Positions 17,894 through 27,608 of a stretch of DNA of 64,000 nt are shown here, piece by piece. This stretch comes from Massilia arenae (GTDB taxonomy: Bacteria; Pseudomonadota; Gammaproteobacteria; Burkholderiales; Burkholderiaceae_D). The position numbers and the translations under genes are program-made. Location: assembly GCF_008014745.1 (NCBI RefSeq), contig NZ_VPFD01000013.1:1-64000 (forward strand), read 5' to 3'. Every line of letters begins with the position of its first letter. Positions within the stretch are counted from its first letter, which is position 1. The notes below the pieces were generated by a model. That model worked only from the letters and a program-made list of their open reading frames with translations, made no database searches and was not told where the DNA came from.

Positions 17894-17997
17894 GCGTCCG
17901 ATTATAGACGCCGATATCCGGGCCGAATACAACCAACTGTAACGGTTGAGGCCAGGGCACAACGAACGATATCAAGGGAACAATCGTTGACGCCGCT

Positions 17998-18030
17998 TAA
18001 AACGCGTGGACGGTTTCCCCGTCCACGCGT
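17998..18030 (-). terminator. Terminator after the indolepyruvate oxidoreductase gene
   Basis: ACGCGTGGACGG and CCGTCCACGCGT form a perfect 12-bp stem with a 5-nt loop. On the minus strand it is followed by TTTT, 8 nt after the stop codon. Confidence 0.8.
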
Positions 18031-18037
18031 CCACGGA

Positions 18038-21000
18038 TCAAGCCGCCCGTGGCGTCACATCCGGCGCATGGAAGGCCGCCACCAGTGCCGCCTCTTTCTC
18101 CCTGGCCGCCTTCAGGTGACGCTCCTTCACGTGACCATAGCCGCGGATGTCTTCCGGAATGCTGGCGATCGCCACCGCCTGCGCCAGCTTGTCCACCGTC
18201 AGCTTCGGCAGCAAGGCGGTCACCGTTTCGCGGTATTGCCCGATCAGGGCGCGCTCCATCTTGCGCTCGGCCGTGTAGCCGAACACGTCGAAGGCGGTGC
18301 CGCGCAAGCCCTTGAACTTCGCCAGCACGCCGAAGGCGCTCATCATCCACGGGCCGTACTCGCGCTTGATGGCGCGGCCTTCCTTGTCGTGCTTGGCCAT
18401 CAGGGGCGGCGCCAGGTGGAACTTCAGTTTGGTGTCGCCTTCGAACATGGCGCCGATCTTCTCGCGGAAGGCCGGATCGGTATGCAGGCGCGCGACCTCG
18501 TACTCGTCCTTGTAGGCCATCAGCTTATAAAAGTAGCGCGCCACGGCTTCGGTCAGGCGCGTGCCCTTGCCGAGCTGCTCTTCCTGCGCGCGCACCTGGT
18601 CGACGAAGGCCTTGTACTGGCCGGCATAGGCCGCGTCCTGGTAAGCGGTGAGCAGTTCGATGCGGCGGCTGACGAGGTCGTCCAGGGTCTGGATGCGCTT
18701 GAACTCAACCACCTTCGATGGCAGGGCGGCACGGCTGACCGCGGCCAGGTCGTGCGCGGCGCTGCGGCCCCAGTTGAAGGCGGCTTTGTTGAAGGCGACC
18801 GACACGCCATTGAGTTCGATCGCCTTGAGCAGCGAGCTTTCCATTAGCGGCACGTGGCCCTTCTGGAAGGCGTAGCCGAGCATGAACATATTGGTGGCGA
18901 TGGTGTCGCCCATCAGGGCGGTGGCGATCTGGCCGGCGTCGATGAAGTCGACGTTGTCCTTGCCGCAAGCCTGCTGGATGGCGCCGCGCGAACCTTCGGC
19001 CGGGAATTGCCAGTCGGGGTTCTTGACGAAGGCCGCAGTGGTGGCGCCGCTGGCGTTGACCGCGGCCCAGGTACGGCCCTCGCCCATGCGGCTCAGCGCA
19101 TCGCGGCTGGCGGTGACGATCTGGTCGCAGCCGATCACCAGGTCGGCGCTGCCGGTGCCGACGCGGGTCGAGTGCAAATCTGCCTGACGTTCGGCCAGGC
19201 GCACGTGCGACATCACCGGACCGCCCTTCTGGGCCAGGCCGCTCTGGTCGAGCACGATCGCGCCCTTGCCTTCGACGTGGGCCGCCACGGCCAGGATCTG
19301 GCCCACGGTGACGACGCCGGTGCCGCCGACGCCGGCGACCAGGATGCCATACGGCGTCTCGACCGACGGAATGGCCGGCATCGGCAAGACAGGCGGCGCC
19401 GCTTCGGACGTCGTCGTTTTCTTCGGCTTCTTAAGCCCTCCGCCTTCGACGGTGACGAAGCTCGGGCAGAAGCCCGACACGCACGAGTAATCCTTGTTGC
19501 ACGAGGACTGGTTGATCTGGCGCTTGCGGCCCAGTTCGGTTTCCAGCGGCTCGACCGACAGGCAGTTCGACTGCACCGAGCAGTCGCCGCAGCCTTCGCA
19601 CACGGCCTCGTTGATCACGACGCGCTTGGCCGGGTCGGGGAACTCGCCCTTCTTGCGACGGCGGCGCTTCTCGGACGCGCAGGTCTGGTCGTAGATCACG
19701 GCCGACACGCCCGGCATCTCGCGCAGCTCGCGCTGCACGTCCATCAGCTCGGAGCGGTGGCGCACCGTGGTGCCCGGCGCCCAGGCGTAGTCGCTCGGGT
19801 ATTTATCGGGTTCGTCGGTGACGACGATGATCGGCGTGACGCCTTCGGCCGCGATCTGGCGACTGATCATGCCCGGGTCGAGCGGGCCGTCGACGTTCTG
19901 GCCGCCCGTCATCGCGACCGCGTCGTTGTAGAGAATCTTGTAGGTGATGTTGACCTTGGCCGCCACCGCGGCGCGGATCGCCAGGATCCCCGAGTGGAAG
20001 TACGTCCCGTCGCCCAGGTTCACGAACACGTGTTTCTCGTCGGTGAACGGCGACTGGCCGATCCAGGTCGTGCCTTCCGCGCCCATATGGGTGAAGGTCG
20101 ACGTTTCGCGGTCCATCCACAGCACCATGTAATGGCAGCCGATGCCGGCCATGGCGCGCGAGCCTTCCGGCACCTTGGTCGAGCTATTGTGCGGGCAGCC
20201 CGAGCAGAAGTAGGGAATGCGGTCGGTCTGCGGATTCGGTTTCGCCGGAATGCTCTTGAGCACCAACTCCTTCGCTTCCAGGAAGGCGATGCGTTCCTTG
20301 ACCCGCTCGGCCACCGGATGGCCGGCGCAGTAGTGCGAGATGCGCGAGGCGATGGCGCGCGCGATCTGCGCCGGATTGAGCTCGTACGTCGCCGGCAGCA
20401 GCCAGTCGCCGTGGCCCATGCGGTTCTTGTTGCTCCATTCGCCGGTATCGTCGAACTTGCCGACCACGCGCGGACGCTCGCCGTCCGGCAGGTTGTACAG
20501 CTCTTCCTTGAGCGCGTATTCCATCACCTGGCGCTTTTCTTCGACCACCAGGATCTCTTCGAGGCCGCGCGCGAATTCGTGCACGCCTTCGGCCTCGAGC
20601 GGCCAGGTCATGCCGACCTTGTACAGGCGCAGGCCGATGTCGCGCGCCGCCTGCTCGTCGATGCCGAGGTCGGCCAGCGCCTGGCGCGTGTCGAGGTAGC
20701 TCTTGCCGGCGGTGATGATGCCGATCTTCGGCTGCGGGCTGTCCCAGATGATACGGTTGAGCTTGTTCGCGCGGGCATAGGCCAGCGCGGCATACCATTT
20801 GTGGTTGCTCATCCGCACTTCCTGGTCCAGCACGGCGTCCGGCCAGCGGATGTTCAGGCCATCCGGCGGCAGCTGGAAGTCGGTCGGGGTAACGATCTGC
20901 ACCCGGTCCGGGTCGAGGTCGACCACGGCGCCCGATTCGATGATGTCGGTCACGCACTTCATCGACACCCACAGGCCGGTATAGCGGCTCATGGCCCAGG

Positions 21001-21637
21001 CGTGCAGGCCGAAGTCGAGGTATTCCTGGACCGAGGACGGGTACAGCACCGGGATGCCGCAGTGGGTCAGGATGTGGTCGGACTGGTGCGCGGTGGAGGA
21101 CGACTTGGCCGCATGGTCGTCGCCGGCCAGCACCAGCACGCCGCCATGCTGCGAGGAGCCGGCGTTGTTGCCGTGCTTGAACACGTCGCCGCAGCGGTCG
21201 ACGCCCGGGCCCTTGCCGTACCACATGGAGAACACGCCGTCGTACTTCGCGTCCTTGTAGAGATTGGTCTGCTGGGTGCCCCAGACGGCCGTGGCCGCCA
21301 GGTCTTCGTTCATCCCGGGATGGAACTTGACGTGGTGGGCGTCGAGGTGTTTCTTCGCCTTCATCGCGGTCTGGTCGACGGCGGTGACGGGCGAACCGCG
21401 GTAGCCGGTGATGTAGCCTGCGGTGTTCAAGCCGGCCTTCAGGTCGCGCTCGCGCTGCAGCATCGGCAGGCGGATCAGGGCCTGGGTGCCGGTCATGAAG
21501 GCGCGGCCGCGCTCGAGCGTCCATTTGTCGTCGAGCGTGATGTCGTGTTGCGGCTGATCGGGCTGCGCGGGCTGCGAAGGCGCGAGCGGGGATGGCTCCA
21601 GCGGCGCCAGGTGGGCGCGGTCCGTGGGTGCGTTCAT
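18038..21637 (-). CDS. Indolepyruvate ferredoxin oxidoreductase, fused alpha/beta subunits
   Basis: A 1199-residue thiamine-diphosphate enzyme that oxidatively decarboxylates aryl-pyruvates to acyl-CoA, passing electrons to ferredoxin. The order of parts is the N-terminal pyruvate-oxidoreductase region, the ThDP-binding GDGTYFHSG at about residue 540, a 4Fe-4S motif CEGCGDCSVQSNC near 680, and the gamma-type domain beginning GVGGTGVVTVGQIL near 765. The start at 21637 has GGAG upstream. In proteobacteria this fused form replaces separate IorA and IorB and is linked to aromatic amino-acid catabolism. It is divergent from an Lrp/AsnC regulator, its likely controller. Confidence 0.92.
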   Translation of the reverse strand: MNAPTDRAHLAPLEPSPLAPSQPAQPDQPQHDITLDDKWTLERGRAFMTGTQALIRLPMLQRERDLKAGLNTAGYITGYRGSPVTAVDQTAMKAKKHLDAHHVKFHPGMNEDLAATAVWGTQQTNLYKDAKYDGVFSMWYGKGPGVDRCGDVFKHGNNAGSSQHGGVLVLAGDDHAAKSSSTAHQSDHILTHCGIPVLYPSSVQEYLDFGLHAWAMSRYTGLWVSMKCVTDIIESGAVVDLDPDRVQIVTPTDFQLPPDGLNIRWPDAVLDQEVRMSNHKWYAALAYARANKLNRIIWDSPQPKIGIITAGKSYLDTRQALADLGIDEQAARDIGLRLYKVGMTWPLEAEGVHEFARGLEEILVVEEKRQVMEYALKEELYNLPDGERPRVVGKFDDTGEWSNKNRMGHGDWLLPATYELNPAQIARAIASRISHYCAGHPVAERVKERIAFLEAKELVLKSIPAKPNPQTDRIPYFCSGCPHNSSTKVPEGSRAMAGIGCHYMVLWMDRETSTFTHMGAEGTTWIGQSPFTDEKHVFVNLGDGTYFHSGILAIRAAVAAKVNITYKILYNDAVAMTGGQNVDGPLDPGMISRQIAAEGVTPIIVVTDEPDKYPSDYAWAPGTTVRHRSELMDVQRELREMPGVSAVIYDQTCASEKRRRRKKGEFPDPAKRVVINEAVCEGCGDCSVQSNCLSVEPLETELGRKRQINQSSCNKDYSCVSGFCPSFVTVEGGGLKKPKKTTTSEAAPPVLPMPAIPSVETPYGILVAGVGGTGVVTVGQILAVAAHVEGKGAIVLDQSGLAQKGGPVMSHVRLAERQADLHSTRVGTGSADLVIGCDQIVTASRDALSRMGEGRTWAAVNASGATTAAFVKNPDWQFPAEGSRGAIQQACGKDNVDFIDAGQIATALMGDTIATNMFMLGYAFQKGHVPLMESSLLKAIELNGVSVAFNKAAFNWGRSAAHDLAAVSRAALPSKVVEFKRIQTLDDLVSRRIELLTAYQDAAYAGQYKAFVDQVRAQEEQLGKGTRLTEAVARYFYKLMAYKDEYEVARLHTDPAFREKIGAMFEGDTKLKFHLAPPLMAKHDKEGRAIKREYGPWMMSAFGVLAKFKGLRGTAFDVFGYTAERKMERALIGQYRETVTALLPKLTVDKLAQAVAIASIPEDIRGYGHVKERHLKAAREKEAALVAAFHAPDVTPRAA

Positions 21638-21807
21638 GGTGTCTCCAAGATTCTCATGGCGGATACGTCGCGGCGCATTTCCTGCATCTCGCTGACCGTA
21701 TGTGAGCCAGTATAGTCCTGCCCCCCAAGCATTAAATTCCAAACAATTCCCCCGTCTTCTTGAATTGCGCAATAAAATTGCCATACAAAAGTCTGATTGG
21801 GGTGGGT

Positions 21808-22317
21808 ATGTCAAAGATTGAGCTGGATAAAACAGACCGCAAGATTCTGGAGATCTTGCAGAGCGACGGCCGGCTGTCGAACCAGGACGTGGCCGAAAGG
21901 GTAAGCCTCTCGCCCTCGCCCTGTCTGCGCCGCATCAAACGCCTGGAAGAAGCGGGCGTTATCCGCCAGTACGTGGCGCTGCTCGACCCGGACAAGATCG
22001 GGCTTGGGCTATTGGCATATGTGAATGTGCGGCTGGAAAAGCACAGCGAGGTGGCCAGCGCCACCCGCCAGCCGGGCTTGCCGGCGACGTCGCCGCGCAA
22101 CGATTTCGCGGTGTCGGTAGGAAGCTGGCCCGAGGTCGTGGCCTGCTATGCGATGACCGGCGACATGGATTTCCTGCTGCGCGTGCACGTCGAAGACATG
22201 GACCATTTCTCGCGCTTCATGATGGGCACCCTGCTCAAGCATCCGGCGGTGCTGGACGTGAAGTCGAGCTTTGCGCTGCAGCGGATCAAGGAAACGACGG
22301 CGATGCCGCTGGTGTGA
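21808..22317 (+). CDS. Lrp/AsnC family transcriptional regulator
   Basis: A 169-residue regulator. The N-terminal helix-turn-helix is typical (LDKTDRKILEILQSDGRLSN, then SPSPCLRRIKRLEEAGVI), followed by a RAM/ActD ligand-binding domain with CYAMTGDMDFLLRV. The ATG at 21808 was chosen because the family starts just before the winged helix. A short insertion rich in Pro/Arg separates the first strand of the RAM domain. It is transcribed divergently from the indolepyruvate oxidoreductase, so it probably senses an amino acid and controls that gene. Confidence 0.9.
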   Translation: MSKIELDKTDRKILEILQSDGRLSNQDVAERVSLSPSPCLRRIKRLEEAGVIRQYVALLDPDKIGLGLLAYVNVRLEKHSEVASATRQPGLPATSPRNDFAVSVGSWPEVVACYAMTGDMDFLLRVHVEDMDHFSRFMMGTLLKHPAVLDVKSSFALQRIKETTAMPLV

Positions 22318-22319
22318 TC

Positions 22320-22346
22320 GTCATTTCTGCCACTGGCAGAAATGAC
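22320..22346 (+). terminator. Hairpin after the Lrp gene
   Basis: GTCATTTCTGCC and GGCAGAAATGAC form a perfect 12-bp stem with loop ACT, 2 nt after the stop codon. It lacks a T-run and merges into a palindromic repeat, so termination strength is uncertain. It lies between convergent genes. Confidence 0.55.
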
Positions 22347-22371
22347 TCCCCGCGCAGGCGGGGATCCAAGT
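22342..22371. repeat. Single REP-like palindromic repeat
   Basis: A diverged copy of the family seen elsewhere in the window: core CTCCCCGC-GCAG-GCGGGGA followed by TCCAAGT. Unlike the other copies it is unpaired and abuts the Lrp hairpin. Confidence 0.75.
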
Positions 22372-22379
22372 TGCCCTTA

Positions 22380-23030
22380 CTATTTCTTAAGCGTGAAAAA
22401 CTTCATCGCCGCGCGAGTATTGGCCTTGACCGTGTAATCGATCGCCGCGAACTGCTCTTCCAGCGCCTCGGCCATCACGCTGCCCGGGCTGGGCGGCGGC
22501 AGTTCGAGGTGGGCGTCGGCCTCGCCGTACTCGCGCTTGATACGCATACCGGCCTTCTTGGCGATGTGCATCATGGTCTGGTTCGAGGTCAGGCATTGCA
22601 TGTAGAGGGTGTCGACGTCGGAGTTGCGGCAGTGGGTCGCCGCGCGCTGGAACAGGCGCGTGCCCACGCCCTGGCCGCGCGCCGACTTCGACACCGAGAC
22701 ACCGAACTCGGCCACCTGCTGCTTGGTCGTCGACTTGCGCCCCTCGGCCGAGGCGAAGGCCAGGTGGCCCATCCCGACCAGCTGGAAGACATTGTTGACC
22801 ACGCCGAACACGATATCGCGCGAGAAGTCGATCTTCCCGACGTAGGCCGTGATCTGTTCGTCCGGGATCATGCTGCCGAAGCGCAGCAGGCGGTCATCGC
22901 TGTCCAGCGCCAGCAAGTGGCGCAGCACGCGACGGCGGTCGCGCTCGCCCAGCTCCTTGACCAGCACCGGCGGCTGGCCCTTCTTGCCTCTCAGGCCCTG
23001 GATCCAGCGGCGTAACGGATTGTCCAGCAT
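22380..23030 (-). CDS. GNAT family N-acetyltransferase
   Basis: A 216-residue acetyltransferase. The acetyl-CoA-binding motif A is visible as VSVSKSARGQGVGTRLFQRA (residues about 112-131), preceded by FGVVNNVFQLVGMGHLAFAS, the typical beta-4 region. The substrate cannot be told. It stands alone, convergent with the Lrp gene and followed upstream by the diguanylate cyclase gene on the same strand. Confidence 0.85.
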   Translation of the reverse strand: MLDNPLRRWIQGLRGKKGQPPVLVKELGERDRRRVLRHLLALDSDDRLLRFGSMIPDEQITAYVGKIDFSRDIVFGVVNNVFQLVGMGHLAFASAEGRKSTTKQQVAEFGVSVSKSARGQGVGTRLFQRAATHCRNSDVDTLYMQCLTSNQTMMHIAKKAGMRIKREYGEADAHLELPPPSPGSVMAEALEEQFAAIDYTVKANTRAAMKFFTLKK

Positions 23031-23063
23031 TTCGATACCTTCACGTACTGCAACATCCTGATT

Positions 23064-24671
23064 CTAGCCGATCGGGTCGGCATTGGCGGCGCGGTCCGTA
23101 TTGTCGTGCGTGACGCCGTCCTGCGCCAGTCCCGTTGGATGGTCATGACCCAGCCATTGCGACTCCTGGCTGACCACGAAGCGCCCCTTCCCGGCCTGCT
23201 TGGCCGCGTACATGGCCTTGTCGGCGTCCGCCAGCAACGCCTCTTGCCCGCGCGCGGCGCCTGCCTGGCCGCGCGCGCTGGCGATGCCGATGCTGGCCGA
23301 GATCGTCACCGCGTGGCCGTCGGCCTCGGTGATCGATTCGATTTCCTGCAGCGCCAGGCGCGCCACGCGCAGCGCGCCGGCCTCCGAGGCCACATCCTCG
23401 AGCAGGATCACGAATTCGTCGCCGCCCAGGCGCGCCAGCGCATCCTCGGCGCGCAGCCTCGCCTGCACCCGGCGCGCGACCATCTGCAGCACCAGGTCAC
23501 CTGCGGCGTGGCCCCAGGTATCGTTGACCGCCTTGAAACCGTCCAGGTCGATGAACATCAGCACCACCACGCTGTCGCGGCGGTCGGCGCGCGCCAGCGC
23601 CCGCTCCAGCAGGCGGGTCAGCTGGCGATAGTTGATCAGGCCGGTCAGGCTGTCGTGCTGGGCCAGGCGCTCGAGCTGGCGCGATTGCGCTTCGAGCTCG
23701 GCGGTGCGCTCGGCCACGCGCTGTTCCAGCGTCTCGTTGGCCGACTGCAGGCGGCGGTTGACGACGCCGATGATGCGGTAGCTGCGGCGTAGCCGCGCGC
23801 CGGCATATACCAGCAGCACCATCAGCACGGCGCTGTAGGCGAACAGGTAGCCGCGAAAACGCTGGCGCTCGGCCAGCACAGCGTCGAAGGAACGGTCGAA
23901 CTCGCGCTCCAGGCGGTCCAGCGCGGTGTCGCTGCCGGCGGCGGCGATCTGCGCCTCAAGCAGGTTTTCCAGCGGACGTTTTTCCAGGATCACGCGGCAG
24001 CTGGCGATCACGGCATCCATCTTGTCGTTCACGGCTGGCGAGAACGCGATCTGCTGGGCCGCCACGTCGCCCAGGATTTCGTCGATGCGCGCCGCCAGCG
24101 CCGGGCTCGGCGCGATGTTGTAGCGTAGGGTCTCGGTCAGCAGTGCGTTCAGGGTAGTGTCGAGCCGCACCACGATGCGGCCTGGCGCCAGCGCGCCTTC
24201 GATGCCCGAAATCTCGGTCTTGAGGTCGGCCACGGCCGGCGGCATGTGCAGCAGCGCCGCGCGCAGCGGTGGATTGTGTTTGGCGAACTGGGCGACCAGT
24301 TGCTCCTTGCCCTGTAGCGCCTCGCGCAGCTGGGCATAGGCGGCCTGGGCGGCGCTGTCGCCGGTCAGCGGCAGGGTGTCGCCCAGGCGCGCCATCAGGT
24401 CGTGCATGCGCGGCAGTTGCGAGCTGAGGTCGAGCGGCGTGGAGACGCGCCCGGTATGGGCGCGCAGGATGTTGGCGTCCCATTCGGCATCGAGCTTTTC
24501 GAGCTCGCGCAGGTTGAGCATGACGCTGTTGCGGATTTCCGGGTCCACTGCATCGGTGCGGACATAGAGAAACACCAGCACCGCGCTCATGAAGATGACC
24601 GCCAGGCTTGCCAGCAGCACGCGACGGCGCCGGCACCAGCTTGCAACACGCCGTGCCAGCAAGGTGAACAT
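23064..24671 (-). CDS. Membrane diguanylate cyclase with N-terminal sensor
   Basis: A 535-residue protein that should synthesise cyclic di-GMP. One membrane segment lies at about residues 19-37, a periplasmic all-helical sensor at about 40-285 (it starts RNSVMLNLRELEKLDAEWD, resembling a DAHL-type domain), a second membrane segment at about 287-307, a short coiled coil, and the GGDEF domain at about 345-505. The active site is intact (LGGDEFVILL), and an RAED motif five residues before it provides the product-inhibition I-site. No EAL domain is present. The start at 24671 has GGAG upstream. Confidence 0.9.
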   Translation of the reverse strand: MFTLLARRVASWCRRRRVLLASLAVIFMSAVLVFLYVRTDAVDPEIRNSVMLNLRELEKLDAEWDANILRAHTGRVSTPLDLSSQLPRMHDLMARLGDTLPLTGDSAAQAAYAQLREALQGKEQLVAQFAKHNPPLRAALLHMPPAVADLKTEISGIEGALAPGRIVVRLDTTLNALLTETLRYNIAPSPALAARIDEILGDVAAQQIAFSPAVNDKMDAVIASCRVILEKRPLENLLEAQIAAAGSDTALDRLEREFDRSFDAVLAERQRFRGYLFAYSAVLMVLLVYAGARLRRSYRIIGVVNRRLQSANETLEQRVAERTAELEAQSRQLERLAQHDSLTGLINYRQLTRLLERALARADRRDSVVVLMFIDLDGFKAVNDTWGHAAGDLVLQMVARRVQARLRAEDALARLGGDEFVILLEDVASEAGALRVARLALQEIESITEADGHAVTISASIGIASARGQAGAARGQEALLADADKAMYAAKQAGKGRFVVSQESQWLGHDHPTGLAQDGVTHDNTDRAANADPIG

Positions 24672-24781
24672 CGTTTTTCTCCAACGCAACAATTTACAGT
24701 TATTGAAGGATAGCAAAACGACCGGCCGCACTGCACGCACCATGTAACTACATGTAACAGAAACCTGTCAATACAGGTGAT

Positions 24782-25891
24782 TTAGTTGGCTTGATGCAAC
24801 ACTCGCTGAACAGCCTCGACCCGCGCGGCATGAACGGCCCCTGGAATCTCGGCCTTGCGCTCGGCGTGGCGCGCCGCAACCTCACCCGCATTGACGGCGC
24901 GCGCCGCGTCCAGCGCGCGCGCCAGGTACGGCCCCTGGCGCATATCTTCAGCCGCGCAGGCGGCTGCCAGCAGCATCTGGGCGAAGCGCTCCGGTTTGCG
25001 AAAGGCGTCGCTGCGTTCGAACAGCGTGACGATGGCCTCGGCGGGCAACGCCAGGGCGCGGCCGATCTCGTCCTGCTCGCGCGCCGTCATGACGGCCAGG
25101 TCGCGGCACTCGTTGGGCACCTTGAGGCGCTTGCAGACGGCCTGGATCGGCTCGACGGCTGCCAGCACGCGCATCAGCACGGCAAAGCGGACTTCCAGCG
25201 GATGACCCAGCGCGGCGGCGTGGTCGATCGTGCGCAGCAGGGGTTCGCTCCACAGCGCGTCCAGTTCGGGCAGGATGCGCGCCAGCGCGCCGCAGTCGCG
25301 CAATACCTCGAGCATGCGCGACGGCCGACGCTCCATCAGGCCGCGCGCCAGTTCCTGCCAGACGCGCTCGGGCACCAGGGCGTCGACTTCGCCCTCATCG
25401 ACCATGCGGCGCATCAAGGCATTGGTGTCGTCGGCCACCGTAAAGTCGGGCAGGCGCGCGGCGAAGCGGGCGATGCGCAGGATCCGCACCGGGTCTTCGG
25501 CGAAGGCGTCGGACACGTGGCGGAACAGGCGCGCCTGCAGGTCTTGCCTGCCATTGTGCGGATCGACGATGCTGCCGTCCTCGGCCTGCGCCATGGCGTT
25601 GATGGTCAGGTCGCGCCGTACCAGGTCTTGCTCCAGGGTGACGTCGGGGGCGGCGTGGAACACGAAGCCGTGGTAGCCCGGCGCGGTCTTGCGCTCGGTG
25701 CGCGCCAGCGCGTATTCCTCGTGCGTGTGCGGATGCAGGAAGACCGGGAAATCCTTGCCAACGGCGCGAAAGCCCGCTTTGATCATCTGCTCGGGGGTGG
25801 CGCCGACCACCACGTGGTCATGGTCTTTGACGGGCAGGCCCAGCAAGGCGTCGCGCACGGCGCCCCCGACGACATAACTGCGCATCGTCAT
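24782..25891 (-). CDS. cca: CCA-adding tRNA nucleotidyltransferase
   Basis: A 369-residue class II nucleotidyltransferase that builds or repairs the CCA end of tRNAs. The N-terminal palm carries VVGGAVRDALLGLPVKDHDH, with the usual D-x-D metal ligands, and LVRRDLTINAMAQ follows. It is shorter than the E. coli enzyme and appears to lack the C-terminal HD phosphohydrolase domain. Since the tRNAs in this window encode CCA, the role is repair. Start 25891 overlaps the upstream GST stop (ATGA); a second ATG lies at 25885. Confidence 0.92.
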   Translation of the reverse strand: MTMRSYVVGGAVRDALLGLPVKDHDHVVVGATPEQMIKAGFRAVGKDFPVFLHPHTHEEYALARTERKTAPGYHGFVFHAAPDVTLEQDLVRRDLTINAMAQAEDGSIVDPHNGRQDLQARLFRHVSDAFAEDPVRILRIARFAARLPDFTVADDTNALMRRMVDEGEVDALVPERVWQELARGLMERRPSRMLEVLRDCGALARILPELDALWSEPLLRTIDHAAALGHPLEVRFAVLMRVLAAVEPIQAVCKRLKVPNECRDLAVMTAREQDEIGRALALPAEAIVTLFERSDAFRKPERFAQMLLAAACAAEDMRQGPYLARALDAARAVNAGEVAARHAERKAEIPGAVHAARVEAVQRVLHQAN

Positions 25892-26607
25892 TCGCCCGGC
25901 AAATCGGCGTCGTGCAGCGGGGTCGGATCGGTCTCGGCCATGGCATCCTTGACCCAGCGCGCCACCGCCGGGTGGGCCAGCACGCGGTCGCAATAGGCCT
26001 GCAATGCCGGAGCCAGCGCCACGCCATAGGTCTTGAAGCGACACACCACCGGCGCATAGAAGGCGTCGGCGATCGAGAACTCGCCGAACAGGTATTGGTG
26101 GTGGCCGAAGCGCGACAGGCAGTCTTCCCAGATCTCGCAGATGCGACCGATGTCGGCCTGGGCGCCGGGCGTGCGGCCGCGGCCGGGCAGGCGCGCCTGG
26201 ATATTCATCGACATATGGGTGCGCAGCTCACCGAAGCCGGAATGCATCTCGGCCACGATCGAACGTGCCAGCGCGCGCGCGGCCACGTCCTGCGGCCACA
26301 TATGTTTATCGGGGAACTGCTCGGCCAGGTATTCGATGATGGCCAGGCTGTCCCAGACTGTCATGTCGCCCGACATCAGGACCGGCACCCTGCCCGCGTG
26401 CGAATAGCGCGCGATCTGGTTGGCGGTGTCGGGCTGGTCGAGCAGGACTTTTACTTCGGTGAACGGGATGCCGAAGGCGACCGCCGCGACCCAGGGCCGC
26501 ATCGACCATGAAGACACGTTCTTGTTGCCGATGATCAGGGTCAATCCGGGGTTGCGGGTCGCGTCGAGCGTGCGTGCAAGGATGGGGTCGCGTTCGATGG
26601 TCTGCAT
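25888..26607 (-). CDS. Glutathione S-transferase family protein
   Basis: A 239-residue GST. The thioredoxin-like N-terminal domain (residues about 20-105) includes LIIGNKNVSSWSMRPWVA, where Ser probably activates glutathione, VPVLMSGDMTVWDSLAIIEY with the conserved cis-Pro and the Glu/Asp-Ser pair, and a helical C-terminal domain follows. The natural substrate is unknown. It is 17 nt downstream of the NDUFA9-like gene and overlaps cca, so it belongs to a minus-strand operon. Confidence 0.88.
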   Translation of the reverse strand: MQTIERDPILARTLDATRNPGLTLIIGNKNVSSWSMRPWVAAVAFGIPFTEVKVLLDQPDTANQIARYSHAGRVPVLMSGDMTVWDSLAIIEYLAEQFPDKHMWPQDVAARALARSIVAEMHSGFGELRTHMSMNIQARLPGRGRTPGAQADIGRICEIWEDCLSRFGHHQYLFGEFSIADAFYAPVVCRFKTYGVALAPALQAYCDRVLAHPAVARWVKDAMAETDPTPLHDADLPGE

Positions 26608-26624
26608 ATTTGGTCGTAGGTTTG

Positions 26625-27593
26625 TCAGCGTCCGGCGTGGGTGCGGTAGGCGTCAAGGCGGTCATGCCGGTTGAGGTAGTGCGGCGCGGCCGACTCGATC
26701 GACGTGAGCTTGATCCCCAGCGACTCGGCTGTCAAGGCATGGGAGTCGGCGGCCACGACATTATCGACCAGCATCGAATCGAGGTTGTCGCGGCTGACGA
26801 GGGGATCGCCCGGCAGCAGTTCGAACAGCCGCGCCTGCAGGCGTGCCGCCCAGTCGGGTAAACCCAGCACCGGGCGCTCGCGGCCGCCGAAGCGGCCGGC
26901 CAGGTGCACCAGCTCGCCCAGGGTGTACACCGTCGGGCCGCCCAGCTCGATCGTGGCGTCGCGCAGGTCTGGCCGGACCAGGGCGATGGAAAAGGCGGCA
27001 GCGACGTCGCCCACGTACACCGGCTGGAAGCGCGCGCGGCTGGCCGCGAGCGGCACCAGCGGCAGGTGGCGCTGCAGGCGCGCGAACATGGTCAAAAAAT
27101 GGTCACCGGGACCGAACACCACCGAGGGACGCAAGACCGTGGCGGCGACCGCCGGCTGGCTGCGCGCGGCCAGTTCGCCGTCGGCCTTGGAACGGCCGTA
27201 CATCGAGGGACTGGAAGCGCTTGCCCCGAGCGCGCTCATGTGCAGGTAGCGCGGCACGCCGACGTCGGCGCAGGCGGCGGCGATGCGGCGCGGCAGCTCC
27301 ACGTGCAGGTGGCGGAAGCCCTCGCCATAGGGCTGGCCGTGGCCGCCATGCAGCACGCCGACCAGGTTGATCACGGCGTCGCGCCCGGCCAGCAGCTTGC
27401 GCAACACGGCATCGTCGTGGATATTCGCCACCTCGACGTCGACACCCGGCAGCATGGTCAATTGCTTCGCGCCTTCGTAGTGGCGCGCCAGGACCAGCAC
27501 GCCCACGCCGTCGTCGGACAGCCGCGCGGCCAGGTGCTGGCCGATGAAGCCGGTGCCGCCGATCAGCACCACGTTCAGTGGCCGCGCGCTCAT
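26625..27593 (-). CDS. NAD(P)-binding epimerase-like protein (NDUFA9 type)
   Basis: A 322-residue atypical short-chain dehydrogenase. The N-terminal Rossmann motif VVLIGGTGFIGQHLAARL is followed by INLVGVLHG and RYLHMSALGA, with a YGRSK segment in the position of the catalytic Tyr-x3-Lys. The general architecture matches the complex I NDUFA9 subfamily of NAD-binding proteins rather than a true sugar epimerase. It lies 15 nt downstream of the lytic transglycosylase gene. Confidence 0.85.
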   Translation of the reverse strand: MSARPLNVVLIGGTGFIGQHLAARLSDDGVGVLVLARHYEGAKQLTMLPGVDVEVANIHDDAVLRKLLAGRDAVINLVGVLHGGHGQPYGEGFRHLHVELPRRIAAACADVGVPRYLHMSALGASASSPSMYGRSKADGELAARSQPAVAATVLRPSVVFGPGDHFLTMFARLQRHLPLVPLAASRARFQPVYVGDVAAAFSIALVRPDLRDATIELGGPTVYTLGELVHLAGRFGGRERPVLGLPDWAARLQARLFELLPGDPLVSRDNLDSMLVDNVVAADSHALTAESLGIKLTSIESAAPHYLNRHDRLDAYRTHAGR

Positions 27594-27608
27594 GCTGATA
27601 CCCTCCGT

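Noticed and set aside
18854..21715. Very long open frame on the plus strand (more than 900 codons)
   Set aside because: It is antisense to the indolepyruvate oxidoreductase. Its protein is rich in His, Arg, Gly and Ala with no domain, the usual by-product of G+C-rich codon bias.
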